Source: Ruegeria pomeroyi (GTDB lineage: Bacteria; Pseudomonadota; Alphaproteobacteria; Rhodobacterales; Rhodobacteraceae). From it: a stretch of 64,000 bases of DNA. A program made the position numbers and the translations under genes. Position 1 is the first letter of the stretch. Each line of letters begins with the position of its first letter. Shown piece after piece: positions 35,766 to 44,749 of this stretch. The stretch spans positions 1,178,001 through 1,242,000 of the forward strand of contig NZ_JAGQAG010000001.1 in assembly GCF_021405525.1 (NCBI RefSeq). The letters are read 5' to 3'. The notes beneath the pieces were generated by a model. It had not been told where the DNA came from and did not search any database. It was given only the letters and a program-made list of their open reading frames with translations.

Positions 35766-36872
35766 TCAGGTGCGAAGCGCGACCAGAAGGTCCATTACGT
35801 TTGTGCCGGTGGGTCCGGTGACCAATAGCGCCCCGACCCGTTCCAGCCAGTTGCCGCTATCGGCTGCGGTGAGCGCCTCGGCAGCGCCCTTGCCCCAGGT
35901 TTGGCCGGTGACGATGGCGCCCGCCGCATCGGTGGGACCATCGGTGCCATCCGTGCCGCCGACCACCACCACCAGTCCGGGGTCACCCGCGATCTCTCGG
36001 GCCAGGGCCAGGGCCAGCGCCTGATTGCGACCACCCCGACCCGGATTCGGCGGCAGGACCACGGTCGGCTCTCCGCCCAGCACCAGCACACCCCGCGGCA
36101 TCGCCCGCAGCCGCGCCCCGATGCGGGGCACCAGCGCCGCCAGATCGTCATGCAACGTTTCCGCGTCGCCCAATACGTCCAGGCCAAGCGCGCGCGCATG
36201 ATCGCAGGCCGCCGCCCGTGCTACCGAATTCGAGGCGACGATGCGTGTGCTGGCGGCAAAACCGTACGCATCAGGCAGCGCCCCGATGCCCGAGCCGATC
36301 ACCATCATGTCGTCGCCCGGCACATCCGAGATCGCCAGCACATCGGCGCGCTTGCCCTTGAAACCGGCCAGCAGTCCGCCGCCCTTGATCCGGGAAATCT
36401 GCCGCCTGCGGGCGTTCATCGCGGTGATGTCCAGCCCTTCGGCCAGCATCGCGCGGTTGAGCGCCGCCAGATCGTCCAGCGTCTTGCCCGTCACCAGGTC
36501 CTCGGCCAGCGAGGAGGCCCCGCCCGAGACCAGCAACAGCAGGTGACTGCCCTCGGTCATCGCCCCGACCGCCTGCCGCAGGGCGCGGCCCGCCATCAGG
36601 CTGCGGGCGTCGGGCACCGGATGCGCGGCCTCGATCAACTGGACAGAGGCGGGCAGCTCGGCGCCATGGCCGTCCTTGGTGACCACCAGACAGGGCAACG
36701 GTCCGAAGTGGTCGAGCGCCGCGCGCGCCATGCTGGCGGCGGCCTTGCCCACCGCGAGGATCCGGTCGGGGCGGGGCAGGTCGTCCAGCGCGGCGCGGGT
36801 GGCGGCATAGCCGCCAACCGCATCGACCCCGGCCTGCCATATCGCCAATGCCTGCTCGCAGGCCCGTGTCAT
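35766..36872 (-). CDS. Glycerate 2-kinase (MOFRL/DUF4147 family)
   Basis: A 368-residue glycerate kinase of the GckA/TtuD type, phosphorylating D-glycerate to 2-phosphoglycerate in the serine-cycle or tartrate/glyoxylate routes. The N-terminal domain holds [16 protein letters not shown] and [11 protein letters not shown]; the C-terminal MOFRL domain holds [10 protein letters not shown] and [12 protein letters not shown] with [16 protein letters not shown]. Older annotations call this family hydroxypyruvate reductase. It overlaps dtd upstream as ATGA and sits about 50 bases before the CocE-type gene, so they may share a transcript. Confidence 0.88.
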   Translation of the reverse strand: MTRACEQALAIWQAGVDAVGGYAATRAALDDLPRPDRILAVGKAAASMARAALDHFGPLPCLVVTKDGHGAELPASVQLIEAAHPVPDARSLMAGRALRQAVGAMTEGSHLLLLVSGGASSLAEDLVTGKTLDDLAALNRAMLAEGLDITAMNARRRQISRIKGGGLLAGFKGKRADVLAISDVPGDDMMVIGSGIGALPDAYGFAASTRIVASNSVARAAACDHARALGLDVLGDAETLHDDLAALVPRIGARLRAMPRGVLVLGGEPTVVLPPNPGRGGRNQALALALAREIAGDPGLVVVVGGTDGTDGPTDAAGAIVTGQTWGKGAAEALTAADSGNWLERVGALLVTGPTGTNVMDLLVALRT

Positions 36873-37306
36873 ATGTCCATCCAGATGGTGACCGGCCCGT
36901 CATTCAGCAGTTCGACCTTCATGTCGGCGCCGAACCGGCCGGTTTCGACCGGCACTCCCTGTGCCGCCAGTTGCGCGGCAAAATACTCATAAAGCCGCTC
37001 GCCCTCGGCAGGAGGGGCGGCGCTGGAGAAACCCGGACGGTTGCCGCTGCGGGTATCGGCGGCCAGGGTGAACTGGCTGACCACCAGCGCCCCACCGCCG
37101 ATATCCAGGACCGAGCGATTCATCTTGTTCGCCGCATCCTTGAAGATGCGGAGCTTGGCGATCTTGGCGGCCAACTGGTCGGCTTGCGCCTCGCCATCGC
37201 CCGCCATGGCGCAGATTAGCACCAGCAGGCCGGGCCCGGTCTGACCAACCACCGCACCGTCAACAGTGACCGAGGCATGAGAGACTCTCTGGATCAGGGC
37301 ACGCAT
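36869..37306 (-). CDS. dtd: D-aminoacyl-tRNA deacylase
   Basis: A 145-residue Dtd, which removes D-amino acids (and misattached glycine) from tRNA. It starts [17 protein letters not shown]. The catalytic segment [20 protein letters not shown] and the cross-subunit Gly-cisPro motif ([10 protein letters not shown]) are intact. Its stop overlaps the start of the glycerate kinase gene by four bases. Confidence 0.93.
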   Translation of the reverse strand: MRALIQRVSHASVTVDGAVVGQTGPGLLVLICAMAGDGEAQADQLAAKIAKLRIFKDAANKMNRSVLDIGGGALVVSQFTLAADTRSGNRPGFSSAAPPAEGERLYEYFAAQLAAQGVPVETGRFGADMKVELLNDGPVTIWMDI

Positions 37307-37315
37307 CGCGGCCCC

Positions 37316-37984
37316 TTATCCGCGCCAGTCGACGATTTCGTCGACTGCGGCGCGTTCGGTGCGAAAGCTGTTGGCCGGATGTTCGGTATCGGCATAGCCA
37401 AAGGAGATGGCACAGAGGATCAGCCGATCCTCGGGGATGTCGAAGTAGCGGTGCAGGAACGGCGCATAAGAGGCCACGGCGGCTTGCGGGATGGTCGCCA
37501 CCCCCAGCGCTTGCGCGGCAAGGGTAAAAGCCGCGACAAAACCGCCACAATCCATCGCGCCATAGCCACCCAGCTCGGCCGGGCTGGAGATGATGGCGCA
37601 ATGGGGTGCGTCAAACAGCGAGAAGTTCTTCATCATCTGTTCCGCCGATCCGGCGCGGTCGCCTTTTTCGACGCCCACCGCCTCATAAAGCGCCCAGCCA
37701 CAGGTGCGGCGGCGATCCTGATAGACGCCGGAATAACCGGAGGGAAAGGCAAGGTCGGGTCCGGGTGTGCCGGTCATGGCCTCGTTCATCAGCGCGGCGC
37801 GAAAGGCATCGGTCTCTGTCCCGCTGGTCAGCGTCACCTGCCAGGGCTGCGCATTGCACCAGCTGGGTACACGGCAGGCGGCAGCGACGATCCGCTCGAT
37901 TTCGGCGCGCGGCACCGGATCGGCGCGAAAGGCACGGCAGGAGTGGCGCGCGCTGAGCAGCGCTTCAAGCTCGGTCAGGGTCAT
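37316..37984 (-). CDS. Nitroreductase family protein
   Basis: A 222-residue FMN-dependent nitroreductase. ARHSCRAFRADPVPR binds the FMN phosphate, PSWCNAQPWQVTL is the conserved loop, and LGVATIPQAAVASYAPF matches the helix that packs on the flavin. GAGGAGACC lies before the ATG at 37984. It is just upstream of dtd on the same strand. Such enzymes reduce nitroaromatics, quinones or enones; the physiological substrate is not visible. Confidence 0.85.
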   Translation of the reverse strand: MTLTELEALLSARHSCRAFRADPVPRAEIERIVAAACRVPSWCNAQPWQVTLTSGTETDAFRAALMNEAMTGTPGPDLAFPSGYSGVYQDRRRTCGWALYEAVGVEKGDRAGSAEQMMKNFSLFDAPHCAIISSPAELGGYGAMDCGGFVAAFTLAAQALGVATIPQAAVASYAPFLHRYFDIPEDRLILCAISFGYADTEHPANSFRTERAAVDEIVDWRG

Positions 37985-38124
37985 CGGACAGGTCTCCTCT
38001 TGCCGGCACAATGGCCGGGAGCATTGGCGGACGCAAGCTGATCGGCGGGCAATTTGCGCCGGATCAAGGAGGCGCGACGGCGGCTGTGTCAGAATCGGCG
38101 CAAACCATCAAAGGAGGACCGACA

Positions 38125-38544
38125 ATGGTTGAAAAATCAGATCACGCTGGCCTCTGGCCGTCGCTTTACGATCCGTTCCGCAATTTCGGTGCGCGGCTGG
38201 CGGATTGGCTCAGCCCCGCGACAGAGGCCTCGGGCAATGACAATGCCTATGACATCGCCATGGAGCTGCCGGGCGTGTCCGAGGACGATATCGAACTGTC
38301 TGTGGAGAACGGGGTCGTGACCATCCGGGGCGAGAAGCGCACCCATGAAGAGAAGAAGGGCGACACCTGGTATTTCTCGGAGCGGCAATACGGTGCGTTC
38401 CGACGCTCGTTCCGCCTTCCCGAGGATGCCGAAGGTGGCAAGGCCGAGGCAACGATGAAGGACGGGGTGCTGCATGTCCGCGTGCCCAAACGGGCCAAGG
38501 AGGCCCCGGCCGTGGCGCAGAAGATCGCGATCTCACGCGGTTGA
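38125..38544 (+). CDS. Small heat-shock protein, Hsp20/alpha-crystallin family
   Basis: A 139-residue holdase chaperone. The alpha-crystallin domain (about 35-125) includes YDIAMELPGVSEDDIELSVE, VTIRGEKRTHEEKK, and the sheet-closing segment GVLHVRVPKRA. AAAGGAGG precedes the ATG, and a long GC-rich hairpin follows the stop. It is divergent from the nitroreductase. No ROSE-type thermosensor was identified in the short leader. Confidence 0.92.
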   Translation: MVEKSDHAGLWPSLYDPFRNFGARLADWLSPATEASGNDNAYDIAMELPGVSEDDIELSVENGVVTIRGEKRTHEEKKGDTWYFSERQYGAFRRSFRLPEDAEGGKAEATMKDGVLHVRVPKRAKEAPAVAQKIAISRG

Positions 38545-38551
38545 CCCTGTG

Positions 38552-38584
38552 GGTCCGGTCCGCGCGGTGCGCGCGGGCCGGACC
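38552..38584 (+). terminator. Long GC-rich hairpin after hsp20
   Basis: GGTCCGGTCCGCGCG pairs with CGCGCGGGCCGGACC (one G-T) across a three-base loop, beginning 8 bases after the hsp20 stop. It is followed by TT and, 8 bases on, by a second palindrome. Confidence 0.7.
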
Positions 38585-38591
38585 TTGCGGT

Positions 38592-38622
38592 GCCGAAGAT
38601 TTTTCGACGAAAAATCTTCGGC
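38592..38622. repeat. Perfect 31-base palindrome with AT-rich core
   Basis: GCCGAAGATTTTTCG and CGAAAAATCTTCGGC are exact 15-base arms around a single A. The core matches the palindrome at 11075-11095. It sits between hsp20 and the convergent zinc-ribbon gene; a degenerate copy of the GAGTATTT motif follows at about 38631-38656. Confidence 0.7.
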
Positions 38623-38661
38623 CTCCTGCGGGAATGTTTTCGGCAAGTGGAATGAGGGGCG

Positions 38662-39789
38662 TTACTGGTTGAGAGCCATCACGTAGCCGACCGCCACCGC
38701 GATCAGAAGACCGAGCGTCACGGCAATGACGATCTTGATCGCCGACCAGGGGCGTTCGCCCTGCACACGCCCGGTGCGGCCATTGACCACGAACCGATAG
38801 GTGGCGCCGCGGTACTTGTAGGCGGCGAGCCATACCGGCAGCAGGATATGCTTGAAAGTCACGTCCGACACCGTGGTGTCGATGGCATGGATGCGTTGCT
38901 GGTCGCCGCCGATATCGAAACGCACGTCGCGTTCGATGACGCGGGCCATATGCGCGCGCGCCTCTCCATGCGCCTCGGCGAGGTCGACGGTATAGCCCTC
39001 GGCCCGGAACCCGGCCAGATATTCGGGCCGGTAGGGTTCGAGCGCGGCCAGATCCCAGGGTTCCAGCGCATCGGTGTGCGATTTCGGCAGCGAGCGCGAG
39101 GCGAGCACCAGAACGTCGTCGAAAAACCGCGCCACCCGGCCCGATTTCGGCGACCAGCGGATTTTCGGCACCTGTTCGGTCACGGTCTTGCCGTCGCGCA
39201 CCACGGTGCGGGTTTCGTAATAGATGGTGCCACGCTCGCCCCGGTAGCTGGATTTGGTATCGGCATCGAAGGTCCAGTAAGGCACATAGATGCCCTGCAT
39301 CCGGCGCCCCTTGCGGGCGTAATCCTTCAACCCGTTCGGCGCGAACCAGAGCCGACCCAGCCAGTCGGTCATCGCCTTGTGGGCGCTGCGCTCGTCCAGC
39401 GCGAAGGGCAGCACGCCGCGCGGCTTGATATGGCGGTGGATGCCGGTGTCGGTCACCACCGGGGTGGCGCAGAACGGGCATTCGGCGGCGTGGGTGTCGG
39501 GATCGAACTCCACCTGCGCCGCGCAATTGGGGCAGGAGAGGACGCGGGTCTCCTCGATCTCGGCCTCGGGCAGGGCCTTTGCCATGGCGGCCTCGAAATC
39601 CAGCTCGCGCAGGCTGGCGCCCTTCCACGGGTTGCCACTCATGGGTTCGGTATGGCCGCAATGGTCGCAGACCAGCGTACCCGCGCCCGGATTGAACCGG
39701 TAGTCGGCGCCACATTGGGCGCAGGGAAAGCGGTGTTCCTGCACCGGTGCCGGGGCGGCACCGGGCGGTAGCGGGGGGAGATCGGTCAT
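38662..39789 (-). CDS. Zinc-ribbon membrane-anchored protein (TFIIB-type zinc ribbon)
   Basis: A 375-residue protein with two N-terminal zinc ribbons: C23/C26/C41/C44 and C86/C89/C104/C107. A long middle domain rich in beta structure follows (KHILLPVWLAAYKYRG near 315), and there is a single C-terminal membrane helix (VIAVTLGLLIAVAVGYVMAL). It is usually annotated as TFIIB-type zinc ribbon or mis-annotated as a primosomal protein N' relative. Such proteins often occur near SPFH/TelA-type genes, as here, and may be part of the same membrane-stress module; that link is inferred. Confidence 0.7.
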   Translation of the reverse strand: MTDLPPLPPGAAPAPVQEHRFPCAQCGADYRFNPGAGTLVCDHCGHTEPMSGNPWKGASLRELDFEAAMAKALPEAEIEETRVLSCPNCAAQVEFDPDTHAAECPFCATPVVTDTGIHRHIKPRGVLPFALDERSAHKAMTDWLGRLWFAPNGLKDYARKGRRMQGIYVPYWTFDADTKSSYRGERGTIYYETRTVVRDGKTVTEQVPKIRWSPKSGRVARFFDDVLVLASRSLPKSHTDALEPWDLAALEPYRPEYLAGFRAEGYTVDLAEAHGEARAHMARVIERDVRFDIGGDQQRIHAIDTTVSDVTFKHILLPVWLAAYKYRGATYRFVVNGRTGRVQGERPWSAIKIVIAVTLGLLIAVAVGYVMALNQ

Positions 39790-39792
39790 GCC

Positions 39793-40281
39793 TCAGCCCT
39801 GTGGTCTGGTGATCCGGGTCAAGCTTCCGTCCTTTTTGACATATTGATGCCAGATCGCAACCAACGCATGTGCCAGCGCCACCAGCATCAGGGCGCTTCC
39901 CGCCGTCTCGTGCAGCTCGCCCACGGTTTCGGAATGGGCGTTCCAGGCCACCGCGCCCAAGGCCGGCGTCAGCACCATCAGCAGATAGAGCAGGCGGTGA
40001 CCCCAGGTGGCGGCCATCTCCATCAATGGCGTCGAGCCGGGCAGCGGGCCGGGGGCGCCCTGCACGCGGCGTACCACGATACGGATCAGCACGAGGACAA
40101 AGACCGTGATGCCCAGCCAGACATGCGGCGTGTTGCCCTCGAACCCGGTGGCGCCGGACTTGATCCGGCTTTCCAGGGCGCGACCCATGTTCTCATGGGT
40201 GAGCCAGGCGGCAAGGATCAGGATCGCGATGACCCAGTGCAGCGCGATCTGAAGACGGGAATAGGCGGCGCGTGAGGTCAT
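39793..40281 (-). CDS. Cytochrome b561-type membrane protein
   Basis: A 162-residue four-helix cytochrome b. Candidate haem-ligand histidines are H15 (QIALHWVIA), H53 (TPHVWLG), H95 (TWGHRLLYL), H124 (GELHETAG) and H138 (LAHALVAIWH), placed as in bacterial b561 (CybB) proteins. It transfers electrons between quinol and a periplasmic acceptor such as superoxide. It ends three bases before the zinc-ribbon start on the same strand, so the two are probably co-transcribed. Confidence 0.85.
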   Translation of the reverse strand: MTSRAAYSRLQIALHWVIAILILAAWLTHENMGRALESRIKSGATGFEGNTPHVWLGITVFVLVLIRIVVRRVQGAPGPLPGSTPLMEMAATWGHRLLYLLMVLTPALGAVAWNAHSETVGELHETAGSALMLVALAHALVAIWHQYVKKDGSLTRITRPQG

Positions 40282-40344
40282 TTCAGAAGCTCCTCTGACA
40301 AGTCATGCCCGGATGCAACGGACCAGCCGGTGATTTCCGTCGCT

Positions 40345-41463
40345 TCACGCTCCGGGCGGTGGTGGCGGCGGCGGCAGAACAGTGAAAAGCTGAGCCAGTT
40401 CGCGTACATCCTCGGCCCGTTTCCATCCGTCCTGACCCGGTGTCCAGACATAGGTTTCACGGGTCAGAGTGCCTTCGGTTGCCATTCGGCCCATCTTGGC
40501 CTTGGAAAACGGGCCCGAGATCTGCCCGTCGACCGCGATGTGCCAGACATGTTCGACAGGCGGCGGCGGGGGGGCAGCGGGCGCGGCCGCAGCGGGGGCA
40601 GCGCCCCAGGGGCCGGGCTGGGCCATCTGCTGGGCCATGGCCATGCCCATGCCGGCGCCAAGGCCGGCGGCCATCCCACCACCGGCAGGGTTGGAGGCGG
40701 CGGCCGTCATCGCCTCGGCCGCCGAATACTGGGTGAACTTGCCCAGATCGCCCGCCAGACCCATCGAGGTGCGCTTGTCGAGCGCGGCCTCGACCGCGGG
40801 TGGCAGGCTGATGTTCTCGATATAGAATTCGGGCATCTCCAGCCCGTATTCAGTAAGTGGCAGCGCCACCTGCGCCGCGATCAGCTTGCCCAGATCGGCG
40901 GTGTTGGCGGCCATGTCCAGGACCGGAATGCCCGAACCCGCGATCACCCGCGAAAACTCCTGCACGATGATGTTGCGGATCTGGAAGCTGATCTCGTCCA
41001 TGGTGAATTCGCCATCGGTGCCGACGATCTCGGAGAGGAAGCGCGCCGGGTCGGTGACCCGAGCCGAATAGGTGCCAAAGGCGCGAATACGGGTCGGTCC
41101 GAACTCCGGGTCGCGCAGCATGATCGGGTTCTTGGTACCCCATTTGAGGTCGTTGAACCGGGTCGTGTTGACGAAATAGATCTCGGATTTGAACGGCGAC
41201 TTGAACCCGTGATCCCAATGGTTCAACGTGGTCAGGATCGGCATGTTGTTGGTTTCGAGCATGTAGAGCCCGGGCGTGAACACATCCGCCAATTGCCCCT
41301 CGTGGACAAACACCGCCGCTTGCCCCTCGCGCACGGTCAGCTTGGCGCCGTACTTGATCTCGTGGCCCTCGCGTTCGAACCGCCAGACCATCGTGTCGCG
41401 GGTGTCATCGGTCCAGTGGATGACGTCGATGAACTGGCCGGACAGGAAATCGAATATACCCAT
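40345..41463 (-). CDS. SPFH domain protein with C-terminal GYF-like domain
   Basis: A 372-residue protein. The SPFH/band-7 region (about 25-230) includes VREGQAAVFVHEGQLADVF and PFKSEIYFVNTTRFNDLKWG. An Ala/Gly/Pro-rich linker follows, then a GYF_2 module (about 300-355, VWHIAVDGQISGPFSKAKMG and WTPGQDGWKRAEDV) and a proline run. Such proteins assemble membrane-associated rings; some databases call them 'virion core protein-like'. It is the last gene of the TelA/XpaC operon. Confidence 0.8.
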   Translation of the reverse strand: MGIFDFLSGQFIDVIHWTDDTRDTMVWRFEREGHEIKYGAKLTVREGQAAVFVHEGQLADVFTPGLYMLETNNMPILTTLNHWDHGFKSPFKSEIYFVNTTRFNDLKWGTKNPIMLRDPEFGPTRIRAFGTYSARVTDPARFLSEIVGTDGEFTMDEISFQIRNIIVQEFSRVIAGSGIPVLDMAANTADLGKLIAAQVALPLTEYGLEMPEFYIENISLPPAVEAALDKRTSMGLAGDLGKFTQYSAAEAMTAAASNPAGGGMAAGLGAGMGMAMAQQMAQPGPWGAAPAAAAPAAPPPPPVEHVWHIAVDGQISGPFSKAKMGRMATEGTLTRETYVWTPGQDGWKRAEDVRELAQLFTVLPPPPPPPGA

Positions 41464-41490
41464 GTCGAGTGGTCCTTTCTCAAGTGGGGG

Positions 41491-42453
41491 TCAGAGCGAC
41501 AGCCCCAGTTTCTCTCGCGCGATGATGCGGATCACCGGGCGGGCTTCTTCGGCGCTCATGCCCGGCGTCAGGCGCGGATCATAGAGCATGGACAAGAGTT
41601 TCTCGTCCTGATCGGTGAGCAGGGCAAATTCGTCATCGTCGTTGAAGATCGACGGGCGTGCCGCTGGGCTGTCATTGGCCAGCCCCAGACCCTGGGCCAT
41701 CTCCTCGTGCACGCAGCTGAGCCGCACCAGGTCGGGATGTTCGGCCCGGATCAGCGCCACCGCCCGCATATAGCCATAGGGCCGGTCGGGATCGGCGGCG
41801 GCGAAGACGAAACAATAGATATCGCGCGGCAGGTTCACGAACAGGTCAAGCTGTTGGTCGCGAATGCCTGGCACCAGATGCCGCAGACGCTCCTGCACGA
41901 AGGGGCCGTCATCCAGCCCGGCCACGAAGACGTGGAAATTAGCGCCGCGCGTCACCGCCGAGACCGGGTGCCCGGTCAGACGACCCAGCCGGGCGGCGTA
42001 GTTCTCGACCGCGCTCTTGTCCTTGGCGCGCTGGTCGAGCGGTACCGAGGGACCGAACTCGACCCCCACCTTCACCGGGCCGGGCCAGCGGCTGAGAAAG
42101 CCTTGCGACCGGCCGCCGGTAGGCAGACCGGCGCCGCTGTCATATTCGTTGAAGAAGGCGATGTTGATGAAGTTGCGCTCCAGATCCTCGGCATCATAGG
42201 GCGTGTCGGGGCCGCCCCCGTCGGTGCGCAACAGGCCGCGCGTCAGCAGGTCGTTCTGGACCGCCAAATAATAGCGGACCAGATCGGCGCTGGCGGCAGA
42301 GCGCGGCGTGACCTGATCGCCCGCCGGGGCAAGGTCCGCCGGACGCGACGGCGGCACCGGCGAGGACTTGGGCGGCATCTCGCAGCCCGCCAGCAGCGCA
42401 AGCGCCGCCCATCCGGCGGCGCAGGCTGTGGCTATGCGTCGGCCTGTCCTCAC
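41491..42453 (-). CDS. DUF2927 lipoprotein, metalloprotease-like
   Basis: A 320-residue putative lipoprotein: positive start RTGRRIATACAAG, hydrophobic stretch and lipobox LLAGC. The body matches DUF2927. SCVHEEMAQGLGLANDS resembles an HExxx metallopeptidase helix, so a zinc-dependent hydrolase function is possible. The GTG at 42453 begins five bases after the telA stop and gives an ideal lipoprotein signal; an ATG 15 codons upstream (42498) would overlap telA by 41 bases. Confidence 0.75.
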   Translation of the reverse strand: MRTGRRIATACAAGWAALALLAGCEMPPKSSPVPPSRPADLAPAGDQVTPRSAASADLVRYYLAVQNDLLTRGLLRTDGGGPDTPYDAEDLERNFINIAFFNEYDSGAGLPTGGRSQGFLSRWPGPVKVGVEFGPSVPLDQRAKDKSAVENYAARLGRLTGHPVSAVTRGANFHVFVAGLDDGPFVQERLRHLVPGIRDQQLDLFVNLPRDIYCFVFAAADPDRPYGYMRAVALIRAEHPDLVRLSCVHEEMAQGLGLANDSPAARPSIFNDDDEFALLTDQDEKLLSMLYDPRLTPGMSAEEARPVIRIIAREKLGLSL

Positions 42454-42457
42454 CCGA

Positions 42458-43648
42458 TCAGCCCGGAACCGCAGTGCCGGCAGTGTCGCCGGTGCCATCG
42501 GCGCGGGCGCGGGCGGCGGCCAGCGTGTCGCGCAGCTCGGCCTCCATCTTCTTGAGCTCTTCCTCGGCGGCCGCGCGCTTGGCCTTGCCCTCGTCTGCGA
42601 TCTGAAGGCTTTCCTGGATGGTTCCGATCAGGTCGGCATTGGCCTTTTTCACCGCTTCGATGTCGAAAACACCGCGCTCCATCTCTTGCCGGATCAGCTT
42701 GTTGCTTTCGCGCAGGTTGGCGGCGTTCGAGGTCAGAAGCTCGTTGGTCAGGTCGTTGGCGTCGCGCACGGCGGCAGCGGCCTCGGCGCTGCGCTGGATG
42801 GTGACCGCTTGCGCCAACTGGGTTTCCCAGAGCGGCACGGTATTGACCAGGGTCGAGTTGATCTTGGTCACCAGCGATTTGTCGTTTTCCTGCACCAGTC
42901 GGATCGAGGGCAGCGATTGCATCGTCACCTGGCGGGTCAGTTTCAGGTCATGCACCCGGCGTTCCAGATCGTCGCGGGCGGCGCGCAGGTCGCGCAGCTC
43001 CTGCGCCTTCATCACCTGTTCGCCTTCGGGGGCGGCATCGACAGCGGCGGCCAGTGCCGGGATGTCCTGGCTGTCCAATTCGGTCAGCTTTTCCTCGCCC
43101 GCCGCGATGTAAAGCGCCAGTTCGTCGTAGAACCGCAGCGTCTTTTCATAGAGCAGGTCGAGCGACTTGATATCCTTGAGCAGTGTGTGTTCGTGGCCCA
43201 GCAGGTTGTCGGTGATCTTGTCGATCTGGGCCTGCACCTCTTCGAAGCGGGCGGTGAACTTGGCAAAGGGCGCGGCGCGGCCGATCAGCCTTTCCCACCA
43301 GCTGCGTTCGCGGCGCACGTCCAACTCGCTGACGGAAAAGCCGCGAATAGTGGTGACGATGCCGCGCAGGCTGTCGCCCGCCGGTCCCACATCCTTGTTG
43401 CGGACATCGGCCAGCATGGCCTGGCTGATCTCCTGCAACTCGGCCTGCGCACCCGAGCCGAAGCGGACGATCGAGTTGGTGTCCCCCATGTCGATCTCGC
43501 CCATGCGGCGCCGGATCTCGGTTCCGACCGGCTCGTCGGCCTCGGCCAGCGGCACCACCTCGGCGCGGGGTTCGGGCAGGGTGACGGCGGTCACTTCCTC
43601 GACCAGGCCAACCGCCTCGGCCGCTTTCTTCTGTATGCTGTCGGACAT
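42458..43648 (-). CDS. telA: Toxic anion resistance protein TelA family
   Basis: A 396-residue TelA/KlaA-family protein, largely helical with predicted coiled coils. WWERLIGRAAPFAKFTARFE near 120-140, HEHTLLKDIKSLDLLYEKTL and TVPLWETQLAQAVTIQR are family hallmarks. Linked to tellurite and other envelope stresses; the mechanism is unclear. It follows the XpaC gene by 25 bases. Confidence 0.88.
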   Translation of the reverse strand: MSDSIQKKAAEAVGLVEEVTAVTLPEPRAEVVPLAEADEPVGTEIRRRMGEIDMGDTNSIVRFGSGAQAELQEISQAMLADVRNKDVGPAGDSLRGIVTTIRGFSVSELDVRRERSWWERLIGRAAPFAKFTARFEEVQAQIDKITDNLLGHEHTLLKDIKSLDLLYEKTLRFYDELALYIAAGEEKLTELDSQDIPALAAAVDAAPEGEQVMKAQELRDLRAARDDLERRVHDLKLTRQVTMQSLPSIRLVQENDKSLVTKINSTLVNTVPLWETQLAQAVTIQRSAEAAAAVRDANDLTNELLTSNAANLRESNKLIRQEMERGVFDIEAVKKANADLIGTIQESLQIADEGKAKRAAAEEELKKMEAELRDTLAAARARADGTGDTAGTAVPG

Positions 43649-43673
43649 CGGGGTTCCTTTCGGGTTGGGCCGG

Positions 43674-44573
43674 TCAGTCGAGCCGGACGCCTTCGCGCTG
43701 CAAGCGGTCGCGCAGCACGTCGATTTCTACGGTCAGATCGCTGCGGTCATCCAGCAGCATCTTGCGGGTTCGGGCGGTAAAGTTCTGCTCCAGATCGTCG
43801 AGCAGGGCCAGATAGTCGGTGCGCGCGCCCGCGTCGCGGGTGCGGGCGTGGATATCGGCGAACTTGATCGTCGCATCGCGGGCGCCACGCAGATAGACGG
43901 TCAGGTATTTGCGGGCGCCGGTCAGATCGCGCGGGTCCTCTTCGACGGTGCGAAAAAGTTCGCGCGCGGTGGTCTGAAACCTCTCGACCCGAGCGTCCAG
44001 TTGCCGATCACCGGCGCGACGGATCGCGTCGGACATCTCGCTCAGCATCCGCTCGGCCTCGCCCACGGCACGCGCGACCCGGTCCTGTTGAAAGGTGTCG
44101 ACCCCCTCCATCCCCTTGTCGCGCATCGGATCGGCGCCAAAGGCCAGAAGATGCAACGCCGAGGCCGCGACCCCGAACAGCACACCTGCCAGGATCGACG
44201 CTTCGCCAGCCATCATCCCGGATTTATAGACAGCAAGCGCTGTGCCGAGACCGGTCAGCGCGGTGGCGAACAGCTTGCGCGGGATCGCGGGGCGGCGTGC
44301 GACCCGGCGCGCGTGATAGGCGGCCTCGGCCCTCAGACCTTCGCGCAAGAGCAGCGCGGCCCCGGTCCACAGGCCGGCGGCGCCAAGCCCCAGCACCAGC
44401 CCGATGGCGCCATCGTTGAGCGAGGTAAAGACCAGCGGGATCGCGGGCACGAACAGCGCGTTGGCGCGGGCACCCGCCGGATCGACCCGGGCGCCGTCGA
44501 ACTGGCCGCGCGGGGCCGGTTCGCTCGGTTGCTCTGCCTCGGGGCTGAATTTGCCGCCATAACGCTGCGCCAT
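43674..44573 (-). CDS. XpaC-like 5-bromo-4-chloroindolyl phosphate hydrolysis family protein
   Basis: A 299-residue membrane protein with two hydrophobic segment pairs (ALFVPAIPLVFTSLNDGAIG with LVLGLGAAGLWTGAALLLRE; MAGEASILAGVLFGVAASAL) and a helical C-terminal domain (about 150-299) typical of XpaC. XpaC and TelA are genetically associated in many bacteria; the enzymatic name is historical. It starts four bases after the small membrane peptide gene. Confidence 0.8.
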   Translation of the reverse strand: MAQRYGGKFSPEAEQPSEPAPRGQFDGARVDPAGARANALFVPAIPLVFTSLNDGAIGLVLGLGAAGLWTGAALLLREGLRAEAAYHARRVARRPAIPRKLFATALTGLGTALAVYKSGMMAGEASILAGVLFGVAASALHLLAFGADPMRDKGMEGVDTFQQDRVARAVGEAERMLSEMSDAIRRAGDRQLDARVERFQTTARELFRTVEEDPRDLTGARKYLTVYLRGARDATIKFADIHARTRDAGARTDYLALLDDLEQNFTARTRKMLLDDRSDLTVEIDVLRDRLQREGVRLD

Positions 44574-44577
44574 CGAG

Positions 44578-44667
44578 TCAGAGCCCTCCCAGCCAGCCGG
44601 TGCTCACACCAAAGAGCAGCACGAGAAGCGCGGCAAAGGCCAGTTTCTGCACACCGGTCTGTGACAT
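44578..44667 (-). CDS. Small membrane peptide (29 residues) heading the XpaC-TelA operon
   Basis: MSQTGVQKLAFAALLVLLFG then VSTGWLGGL: one transmembrane helix with a short polar N-terminus. The start has a good ribosome binding site (GGGGAAGG, five bases before the ATG) and the stop lies four bases before the XpaC start, so translation looks coupled. Such single-helix peptides are commonly missed by gene finders. No family is recognised; it may be a subunit or chaperone of the neighbouring membrane proteins. Confidence 0.65.
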   Translation of the reverse strand: MSQTGVQKLAFAALLVLLFGVSTGWLGGL

Positions 44668-44749
44668 TGCCTTCCCCTCTGAACTGCGGTTGCGGCGAAT
44701 CTAGGCGATGCGGCGCGGGCTTGCTAGGGGGAAGGTTGCCTTCTGCGGC

